Of a stretch of 64,000 nucleotides of DNA, positions 7,806 to 18,200 are shown piece after piece (position 1 is the stretch's first letter; the number at the start of each line of letters is the position of its first letter). Made by a program: the position numbers and the translations under genes. The stretch is from contig JAVMKO010000035.1 of assembly GCA_032164245.1 (NCBI GenBank), positions 1 to 64,000 on the forward strand. The letters run 5' to 3'. Under the pieces are notes generated by a model. It was not told the DNA's origin. It saw only the letters and a program-made list of their open reading frames with translations, and did not search any database. This stretch comes from Sternotherus odoratus. Lineage: Eukaryota > Chordata > Testudines > Kinosternidae.

Positions 7806-10495
7806 TGGGCCGGGGTTTGTCCGGGGGTCCTGCTCAGAGCGGTGGGACGGGAGCGCCGGGATGGGTCTGGGGTTTGTCCGGGGGTCCTGCTCAGAGCTGT
7901 GGGGTGGAGGTCAGGGAAGCGCCGGGATGGGGCTGGGGTTTGTCCGGGGGTCCTGCTCAGAGCCGTGGGGTGGAGGTCAGGGAAGCGCCGGGATGGGGCT
8001 GGGGTTTGTCCGGGGGTCCTGCTCAGAGCTGTGGGGTGGAGGTCGGGGAAGCGCCGGGATGGGCCGGGGTTTGTCCGGGGGTCCTGCTCAGAGCCGTGGG
8101 GTGGAGGTCAGGGGAGCGCCGGGATGGGTCTGGGGTTTGTCCGGGGGTCCTGCTCAGAGCGGTGGACGGGAGCGCCGGGATGGGCCGGGGTTTGTCCGGG
8201 GGTCCTGCTCAGAGCTGTGGGTGGAGGTCAGGGAAGCGCCGGGATGGGGCCGGGGTTTGTCCGGGGGTCCTGCTCAGAGCTGTGGGGTGGAGGTCAGGGG
8301 AGCGCCGGGATGGGTCTGGGGTTTGTCCGGGGGTCCTGCTCAGAGCGGTGGGACGGGAGCGCGGGATAGGACCGGGGTTTGTCCGGGGGTCCTGCTCAGA
8401 GCGGTGGGACGGGAGCGCCGGATGGGGCCGGGGTTTGTCCGGGGGTCCTGCTCAGAGCCGTGGGGTGGAGGTCAGGGGAGCGCCGGGATGGGTCTGGGTT
8501 TGTCCGGGGGTCCTGCTCAGAGCGGTGGGACGGGAGCGCCGGATGGGTCCGGGGTTTGTCGGGGGTCCTGCTCAGAGCTGTGGGGTGGAGGTCAGGGGAG
8601 CGCCGGGATGGGTCTGGGGTTTGTCCGGGGGTCCTGCTCAGAGCGGTGGGACGGGAGCGCCGGGATAGGACCGGGGTTTGTCTGGGGGTCCTGCTCAGAG
8701 CGGTGGGACGGGAGCGCCGGGATGGGGCCGGGGTTTGTCCGGGGGTCCTGCTCAGAGCTGTGGGGTGGAGGTCGGGGAAGCGCCGGGATGGGCCGGGTTT
8801 GTCCGGGGGTCCTGCTCAGAGCTGTGGGACGGGGAGCGCCTGGGATGGGGCTGGGTTTGTCCGGGGGTCCTGCTCAGAGCTGTGGGGTGGAGGTCAGGGG
8901 AGCGCCGGGATGGCCGGGGTTTGTCCGGGGGTCCTGCTCAGAGCTGTGGGGTGGAGGTCAGGGGAGCGCCGGGATGGGTCTGGGGTTTGTCCGGGGGTCC
9001 TGCTCAGAGCTGTGGGGTGGAGGTCAGGGGAGCGCCGGGATGGGGCCGGGGTTTGTCCGGGGGTCCTGCTCAGAGCCGTGGGGTGGAGGTCAGGGGAGCG
9101 CCGGGATGGGGCTGGGGTTTGTCCGGGGGTCCTGCTCAGAGCCGTGGGGTGGAGGTCAGGGGAGCGCCGGGATGGGGCCGGGTTTGTCCGGGGGTCCTGC
9201 TCAGAGCGGTGGGACGGGAGCGCCGGGATAGGACCGGGGTTTGTCCGGGGGTCCTGCTCAGAGCTGTGGGACGGGAGCGCCGGGATGGGCTGGGGTTTGT
9301 CCGGGGGTCCTGCTCAGAGCTGTGGGGTGGAGGTCAGGGGAGCGCCGGGATGGGCTGGGGTTTGTCCGGGGGTCCTGCTCAGAGCGGTGGGACGGGAGCG
9401 CCGGGATAGGACCGGGGTTTGTCCGGGGGTCCTGCTCAGAGCTGTGGGACGGAGCGCCGGGATGGGCTGGGTTTGTCCGGGGGTCCTGCTCAGAGCTGTG
9501 GGGTGGAGGTCAGGGGAGCGCCGGGATGGGTCTGGGGTTTGTCCGGGGGTCCTGCTCAGAGCGGTGGGGTGGAGGTCAGGGGAGCGCGGGATGGGGCTGG
9601 GGTTTGTCCGGGGGTCCTGCTCAGAGCTGTGGGGTGGAGGTCAGGGGAGCGCCGGGATGGGTCTGGGGTTTGTCCGGGGGTCCTGCTCAGAGCGGTGGGG
9701 TGGAGGTCAGGGGAGCGCCGGGATGGGGCTGGGTTTGTCCGGGGGTCCTGCTCAGAGCTGTGGGGTGGAGGTCGGGGAAGCGCCGGGATGGGCTGGGGTT
9801 TGTCCGGGGGTCCTGCTCAGAGCGGTGGGACGGGAGCGCCGGGATGGGTCTGGGGTTTGTCCGGGGGTCCTGCTCAGAGCTGTGGGGTGGAGGTCAGGGG
9901 AGCGCCGGGATGGGTCTGGGGTTTGTCCGGGGGTCCTGCTCAGAGCCGTGGGGTGGAGGTCAGGGGAGCGCCGGGATGGGGCTGGGGTTTGTCCGGGGGT
10001 CCTGCTCAGAGCGGTGGGACGGAGCGCCGGGATGGGTCTGGGGTTTGTCCGGGGGTCCTGCTCAGAGCTGTGGGACGGAGGTCAGGGGAGCGCCGGGATG
10101 GGTCTGGGGTTTTTCCGGGGGTCCTGCTCAGAGCCGTGGGACGGGAGCGCCGGGATGGGTCTGGGTTTTTTCGGGGGTCCTGCTCAGAGCCGTGGGACGG
10201 GAGCGCCGGGATGGGTCTGGGGTTTTTCCGGGGGTCCTGCTCAGAGCCGTGGGACGGGAGCGCCGGGATGGGTCTGGGGTTTTTCCGGGGGTCCTGCTCA
10301 GAGCCGTGGGACGGGAGCGCCGGGATGGGTCTGGGGTTTTTCCGGGGGTCCTGCTCAGAGCGGTGGGGTGGAGGTCAGGGGAGCGCCGGGATGGGGCTGG
10401 GGTTTGTCCGGGGGTCCTGCTCAGAGCTGTGGGACGGGAGCGCCGGATGGGCCCTGGGTTTGTCCGGGGGTCCTGCTCAGAGCGGTGGGACGGGG
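7806..10495. repeat. 57/66-bp two-variant minisatellite in ARFIP2 intron 1
   Basis: Roughly 40 units each beginning GGTTTGTCCGGGGGTCCTGC. Two monomer types alternate without simple order: a 66-bp type with GGGGTGGAGGTCAGGG and a 57-bp type with GTGGGACGGGAG. Near 10110-10340 several units have GGTTTTTCCG instead, a local variant block. Unit lengths are multiples of three, so all three plus-strand frames stay open over long distances and give spurious ORFs. Confidence 0.9.
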
Positions 10496-12279
10496 TAGCC
10501 ATGCAGTAGGGTGTGCTTGTGGCTTTGGTCCCCAGGGAGGCAGGCCCCACTGGCTCTTTCGGGTCCTGCCTGCTCTCGGGAGGGGGAGAGAGTCGGCTGA
10601 TTCCCATTGCGAGACCCCACAACTCAGTCCTGTGGGCTCTGATTCCTCCCCGGCTGGGCGAGTTTCCCTAGGGGCCCTGGGAAGGTAACGGGGACTGTGG
10701 GGCGGGGTGTCTGGAATGTGCACTGACCGGTCTGGGCAGGCCAGGCTCTGGCTTGTGCTGGAGCCTGCTGCACTGGCCCAGGTGTGTCTCCCTTGCTGAC
10801 TGGGAGCTGGACTCGATGCTGGCTGGGCTGGGGGGGGGGGGGGGAGGGGGGAGGGATGCCAGGGTTGGGACCCCCAGGGTGCAGGGGGGCTCAGTGCTGT
10901 ACCCCCCTGGCGGGGGGGCGGAATTGGCCCAGGTTTTCTGTCAAGCTGAGTGAAGTGCCCATGTGGGGGCCTGGCAGTGCTGGGGTGGGTCCCTCTGGCT
11001 GGGCTGCGGGACAGACTCAAGGGGTCCAGCTGTCTCTTCATTTCTTCTGCACGTGCTGCGCTGGAAGCAGGAGCCGGCTGCTTGCGTTGGGGTGACGTGG
11101 TGCCCCCCCCAGCAGTACACCCCACCGCGTGGGCTGAAGGTAGCTCCTGCGGCAGAGCCCTGGGGACGTGGCTGTTGGCACTGGGCCAGGTGTGTCCTGG
11201 GGCAGCCCACAGGCCCTGCCCCCATTGTGGAGTGGCAGGAGACGTGTGAGGCAAGGAGCTGTTGCTGCCCCACGGGGGGTGCGCTCAGCCTGTGTGGTGG
11301 GGGGGCAGGTGCCTCCTATTCCACCCACCCCCCGCTCCTGGACCAGGGGGAGTCACCGTAACTGACAGGGAGCCAGGAGACCCTGCTAAACGCAGGGCAC
11401 GAACTCCCCGCCACCAGGTGCCACGGCCCAGGAGCTGAGCGGGTGTCAGAAGGTGCCAGCGTCTCTGGAAGATGAGGGACGGGGTACACGGAGGAGGCCT
11501 TTGGAAATGGCTGAGCTCCCCACAGGAAGGTGGATCCGGGTGAGCCGTCGTTTCTGGAGTGGGGGAGCTGAGCTCTTGGGCAGGACACAGCTCTGGGGAA
11601 CAGGCTGGGCACTTCCTCCGCTCTGCTGTCTCTGCTAGTAAGGCAGCACCTCGGGGTGGGACACAGCGGTGGGATTGTGAGGGCTAGGAGCACAGGGTCC
11701 TCGGCAGTGCAATGCTGCAGTCGCCTTGGCCCCGGGGGCTGCTTTGATCCTGGGGCGAGGGAGTCCAGGCCCTGGAGCCTGGGCTGGGAGCGGTGGGCCC
11801 CCAGCCCCACGCCAGGCAGGGAGGCAGTGGGGGGTGTTGGCAGGGATGTGGGGCAGGCTCCTGAGCCTATTGTTCTCAGCTCCATTCCTTCTCGGGCGTG
11901 ACTGGCAGGCGCAGGCAGCCATGGCCCCGGAGGTCTTTCCCCTGGGGAGGGACCAACTTGGCTTGCCCAGGACGGTGCCGGTGCTCCGCGGGCGGTTGGT
12001 GGTCTCCGTCCCGGCTGTGCCATCCCTGCTGCCGCTCTGACCGGGGCAGGGGCCGTAGGGGGCTGGCTCGATCACCTCAGCACTCAAGGCAGCCTGGACC
12101 GGGAGGGGGGGGGGTGGAACACCTGGGCTGCGCCGGGGGGCCTGGGGTGCGGAGCTGCTGCCCTGCCTGCGGGCAGACCGGCTGCTCGGGCTTGGGTCAA
12201 TCTGGCGGCCGTGGGGCCTAGTCCCGGGGGACACCTCGGAGAGCGAGGCCGGAACCTCAGTGTCGCCCTGTCCCTGCAG
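10496..12279. other. ARFIP2 intron 1, unique-looking part
   Basis: Less repetitive intronic sequence up to the acceptor TGTCCCTGCAG at 12269-12279. I recognise no exon, RNA gene or transposon in it. Frames of 60-240 codons on both strands lack family resemblance. Confidence 0.45.
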
Positions 12280-12288
12280 GCCCTGACC

Positions 12289-15200
12289 ATGACGGACGGG
12301 CTCCTGGGCAAGGCTGCCACCATGGAAATCCCCATCAACGGGACCGGGGAGACGGGCAGCCTGCCTGAGGACGATGGCCTGGAGCAGGTATGGGGGCGGG
12401 GAGGGAGGATTTGGGGGGGGCTGGCTTACATGGGCACTTGGGGAGACAGCACTGGGCTAGGCGGGAGTGTGGGGGGGTGTGGAGGCACCAGGCTAGGGGA
12501 GCATGTTGGGGGTGGGGAGGTACCAGGTTATAGGGGCGCCTCGGGGGAGGGGAGGTACCGGGTGTCACGGAGCGCCCGGGCGATGGTCTGGAACCGCTCC
12601 CTAGGAAGCCAGACCGGACTCCGGGTGGAGGGCCCCTTCTCCGTACACAGCCTGTGTCCCAGGCCAGGAGCTTCAGGGGTCCCCACTTCCACCTTCCTGG
12701 GTCTGACCTCGGAGCATTCAGCACCTTCTGCCCCTCCGTGTGCTTCCCCCAGCAAGCCCGCCTGGGCGGGGTCCTGGGGGAGCCCATGGGTTCTGCACCC
12801 CAAATCCACAGTCAGACGTGACTCTCAGCCAGCCAGCAGAATAGACGGTTTATTTGAGATGTCGGGAACCATCCAACTCCCAGCTTCTCAGTCTCAACAG
12901 GGCCCCTCCGTCAGGCCCTTCTGGGGTGCTAGGAGGTGAGACCCAGATTCTGGGCTCCTGCTTCCTCCCCAGGTTTATTCGATGACTTCCATCTGGTCTA
13001 ACACAGACCATGCAGCGACAGCGAGCGTGAGCCCTCAGCTGGATCCATCTTGGGGCCAGAGAGCCAGATAGCTCCTCTCCCCTTCCCAGCTAGACCCAGA
13101 CTGACCACCCCCTCCCCAGCCCATCCCTGCTCTCCTTTGTCTGTTTCCCCGGGCTGGAGATATCACCTGACCTCCCTTCTCCACCTGGGGTCAGATTACA
13201 GCATCAGGGATGCACACCTGGAGAGGGGAGGGGTTCCCTCCTTGCTTCCAGGGTCAGTCCCTACTCCTTGGGGAAACCGAGGCACGCACACACAGTACTC
13301 CCACTTCATCACACCGGGCTAGGGGAACGTGTTGGGGGAGGGGAGGTACCGGGCTAGGGGAACGTGTTGGGGGAGGGGAGGTACCGGGCTAGGGGAACGT
13401 GTTGGGGGAGGGGAGGTACCGGGTTAGGGGAACGTGTTGGGGGAGGGGAGGTACCAGGTTACGGGGGCGTCTCGGGGGAGGGGAGGCAGTGTGTATTGGG
13501 CTCTAAGAACCCACCGAGTTTCCACCAGGGCGGGGCCTTTGGCACCCGTGACTCGTCTCTCCGTGGCGCTCTGCAGCGAATCCAGCCTGGCCCCGGTGGG
13601 TACTGGCCCCGGCAGGGTGCACTGTTCCCCAGGAGTCACCGTTGGTTAATCGCCAGCTACAGGATATGAGCGCCCGTGGCCAGCGCCAAGCCGGGCAGTG
13701 AAAGCCGCCCCCCACTGAGACTCCCACCGCGAGCTCTGTGGATCCCGAGAGCTTCCCTCTCCCGTCTCCGTCCCTCCTGGGGAGAGCTGCGGGTCTGTCC
13801 TCAGGGTGGCTCTGGGCCAGCCCCGTTCGGGCGTTCCTGCCGGGGGGAGGTGTTGGTGGCTGGAAGTGGTTTGGGGGAGGAGAGGCTGTTGATCTGGATC
13901 AGCATCAGCCGGTCGGCCCCCCAGACAGCGAGCGACACCCCCGGCTCGTCATGAAAGCACATAGGGGGCTCCTAGGGGTGTTAGACAATCGGGGGGGCAG
14001 CAGGGCCCTTAGGGCTGACCCCCAGTCCCTGGGGCCAGTCTGAGCCCCGCGCTGCCCCCCGCTCCTCTGGACTCTGCTCTTGTCCCTTTCAGGACCTGCA
14101 GCAGGTGATGGTGTCGGGGCCCAACCTGAACGAGACCAGCATCGTGTCGGGGGGCTACGGGGGCACCGCCGAGGGCATCATCCCCACCAGCACTGTCAAA
14201 GGTAAGGGGCCCTGGGCCGGTCTTCCCCCGCTGGGGCTCTGCCGGCAGCGAGAGGCGGCCTGCCTCAAACTCTGGGGCAGGAGCGGGCCCCCATGGGCTC
14301 TGGAGGGCAGCAGTGTAAGCTCTGCTGTGGGGCACAAGCGCCCCTCGTCTGCAGTGCACCAGGTGGCACCGCGCCCCCCGCTGGCCACCTGGTGCATTGC
14401 AGAGGAGGGGACTAGCTTCACCTGTTTCCCGGCCAGGGTAGCCAGGCTAGGGAGCCCCTAGCCCAGCACCCCTCCCCCCGGGTGACCTAGGAGAAGGGAG
14501 CAGCTGAGACCCATCCCCGCCGGGCCCCATGGGCTCTGCCGGCTGGGAGGGCGGGAGGCTCCTAGGCTGGCGGTGCCCAGTGGGGAGCCCAGCAGGTAGA
14601 GGATCCGGATTGCCCCCCTGGGGAGTGGGCCCCGCTCAGACCCTGTTGTGTGGTTCTGTCTAGGCCCGGCGGTGCGGTATAACGCCTCCTTCCCGGGACT
14701 GCGGCGCCTCCAGGCACAAGGTGGCTCCATTTGACCTCCTCGGGGCTTCTCTAGCTGGCTGGTGCAGGAACTGCTCTCCCGGTAGCCTGGCCTGGGGGCC
14801 CGGGGCCCGTGGCTGGCTGGGCCCTGGGGGGACGTGGGCGGCTGCCGGGCTGCTCACCCATCTGCTCCCTGCTTCACACCCGCCCTGAGCCATGGGGCCG
14901 CCGGCTGGCGGCTCCCCGAACTAACACTTTCTGGCCTCTGCTGGGCCCTGACCCCCCGGGGTCAACACTGAAGGTGGGAGGCCTGTGGGCCACTCCCTCT
15001 TCCCCATGGGGTCTAGCGCTGGGTGTGGGGGCTGGACAGCGCTGCTCTGGCTGGCGGGAGAGGTGTGGGGGAGGGGAGCGCTGCTGTGTGAGTGCTGGTG
15101 TCAGTGGTGGCATTCTCAGGGCACTAGCCCATTGGGTACCCCCCCCCACCCCCGGCCCTGGCCATCGACTAGCACAGGAGGGAGAGGGCTAATGATGCAC

Positions 15201-18200
15201 CATGGTCCGGCAGGGGCGGGGGGGTGGGGTGGGGGGGTGGGTCACATTCTGCCATCTCTCACACCTGGCATCTCTACCAGATGCTGTTAGCCAAGTGTCG
15301 GGGCTGCCCTGCCCCATGGAGGGAGGCACCCCAGGCCTGGGTCCCCTGCTACCCACTTAGCTTAGCCTGTGGCTGACCCCTGCATCCTCTGGGTCAGAGA
15401 CAAGGTGGTGAAGAGGCTGCGTTGGCAGAGTGCCAGCACGTGGCCTGGGGCTAACAGTGGCGCAGTGTGTCTGCCTGCTTCTCGTGGCCTGTCAGTCCCC
15501 ACGGGGCCGCGCGGGGAGGGAGATTGGGGCTTCTGTTCGGCCCTGCAGCACAGGGGCAGGGGGACAGTCCGTGGCATGGAGAAGTGCGAAACGGGAGACT
15601 TTGTCACACAGTGTCGTTAGCCTGTGGAACTCTCCGCCACAGGACATCAGTGAGGCGGGGGGCGTACAGGATTCAGGGAGGGCCTGGCCGATCTGTGGAG
15701 CTGCGGATTGGAGGGATAGGAACCCTGCCCCGGGGTTTGTGCCAGTCTCTGAGTATTGGTGTCCCGGACGAGTATTGGTCGGGCACGGGACCTGCGGTGT
15801 GTGGGGCCAGCTGGGTCCCGCTCTGGTCCCTGTGTGCCGTGCTGCGCTCCAGGGAGCCTGAGCCCGGGGGCTGCCCTGTCCTGGGACAGTGGCTGGCTCA
15901 GCCTTCTAATTGTCCCCTCGCTGCATCCCCACTTCCCGCCCTGTCCCCTCACCTGGCCCGTCCCAGGCTCCCTTCTCCCCTCTCGTTCCTCCCGAGGACC
16001 ATCCATCTCCCCCAGTCAGTCCGCGGCCAGCCGGATCGCCAGACAGGCAGACGCCTCCGCAGGTACCGCGAGTCCCTCCCTCCTGTGCTCTAGGGCTCAG
16101 GACCCCCGGGGGGCGCAGGCAGAGGGACTGTCACCCCCCCCCGCGACGCTGGCCCCTGCCAAGCCCCCCTCCCCCCCAGCTGTTGTCCTGACCCTGCCAC
16201 TGCTCATCTGTGGGGCCCCCCCCTGTGTGTCTGAGAGGGAGCTTGGCAGCGCCCACCAGAGAGGGCCACGGGGCCGATGGAGTCACTGGGTGGGGGGGGT
16301 TGTGCTGGGGTCACTGGGGGGGGGGTCCAGTGGGGTCATGGGCATTGTGCTGGAGCCAGTGGGATTACTGGGGGGGGGGGTTGTGCTGGGGCCAGTGGAG
16401 TCATCCGGGGGGGGGTCCAGTGTTGTCCCCGGGGAGGGGTTCTGCTGGGTCCAGTGGGGTCACTTGGGGGTGCTGTGCCAGGGCCAGTGGGGTCACGGGG
16501 GGGGGGCGGGGGTTGTGCCAGGACCAGTGGGGTCACGGGGGGGGGCGGGGTTGTGCCAGGGCCAGTGGGGTCACGGGGGGGGGCGGGGGTTGTGCCAGGG
16601 CCAGTGGGGTCACGGGGGGGCGGGGTTGTGCCAGGACCAGTGGGGTCACGGGGGGGGCGGGGGTTGTGCCAGGGCCAGTGGGGTCACGGGGGGGCGGGGG
16701 TTGTGCCAGGGCCAGTGGGGTCACAGGGGGGGCGGGGGTTGTGCCAGGGCCAGTGGGGTCACGGGGGGGGCAGGGGTTGTGCCAGGGCCAGTGGGGTCAC
16801 GGGGGGGGGGGTTGTGCCAGGGCCAGTGGGGTCACGGGGGGGGCGGGGGTTGTGCCAGGGCCAGTGGGGTCACGGGGGGGGGCGGGGGTTGTGCCAGGAC
16901 CTGTGGGGTCACGGGGGGGGGGGCGGGGGTTGTGCCAGGGCCAGTGGGGTCACGGGGGGGGGCGGGGGTTGTGCCAGGGCCAGTGGGGTCACGGGGGGGT
17001 GGGGGTTGTGCCAGGACCAGTGGGGTCACGGGGGGGGGCGGGTGTTGTGCCAGGGCCAGTGGGGTCACTGGGGCGGGGGTTGTGCCAGGGCCAGTGGGGT
17101 CACGGGGGGGGGGCGGGGGTTGTGCCAGGACCTGTGGGGTCACGGGGGGGCGGGGGTTGTGCCAGGGCCAGTGGGGTCACGGGGGGGGGGGGCGGGGGTT
17201 GTGCCAGGGCCAGTGGGGTCACGGGAGGGGCGGGGGTTGTGCCAGGGCCAGTGGGGTCACGGGGGGGCGGGGGTTGTGCCAGGACCAGTGGGGTCACGGG
17301 GGGGGCGGGGGTTGTGCCAGGGCCAGTGGGGTCACGGGGGGGGCGGGGGTTGTGCCAGGACCAGTGGGGTCACGGGGGGGCGGGGGTTGTGCCAGGGCCA
17401 GTGGGGTCACGGGGGGGGGCGGGGGTTGTGCCAGGGCCAGTGGGGTCACGGGGGGGGGGGGGTTGTGCCAGGGCCAGTGGGGTCACGGGGGGGGGGGTTG
17501 TGCCAGGGCCAGTGGGGTCACGGGGGGGTGGGGGTTGTGCCAGGGCCAGTGGGATCACGGGGCGGGGGTTGTGCCAGGGCCAGTGGGGTCACGGGGGGGG
17601 GGGCGGGGGTTGTGCCAGGGCCAGTGGGGTCACGGGGGGGGCGGGGGTTGTGCCAGGGCCAGTGGGGTCACGGGGGGGGTGGGGGTTGTGCCAGGGCCAG
17701 TGGGGTCACGGGGGGGGGGCGGGGGGTTGTGCCAGGGCCAGTGGGGTCACGGGGGGGGGCGGGGGTTGTGCCAGGACCAGTGGGGTCACGGGGGGGGGTC
17801 GGGGGTTGTGCCAGGACCAGTGGGGTCACGGGGGGGGCGGGGGTTGTGCCAGGACCAGTGGGGTCACGGGGGGGGGCGGGGGTTGTGCCAGGACCAGTGG
17901 GGTCACGGGGGGGGCGGGGGTTGTGCCAGGACCAGTGGGGTCACGGGGGGGGGGCGGGGGTTGTGCCAGGACCAGTGGGGTCACGGGGGGGGGGCGGGGG
18001 TTGTGCCAGGACCAGTGGGGTCACGGGGGGGGGGCGGGGGTTGTGCCAGGGCCAGTGGGGTCACGGGGGGGGGGCGGGGGTTGTGCCAGGGCCAGTGGGG
18101 TCACGGGGGGGGCGGGGGTTGTGCCAGGGCCAGTGGGGTCACGGGGGGGGCGGGGGTTGTGCCAGGGCCAGTGGGGTCACGGGGGGGGGGGGTTGTGCCA

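Noticed and set aside
6755..10688. Plus-strand frames of 630-790 codons, Gly/Arg-rich then Trp/Gly/Cys-rich
   Set aside because: They cover two minisatellites in ARFIP2 intron 1; all three frames are open because units are multiples of three without stops.
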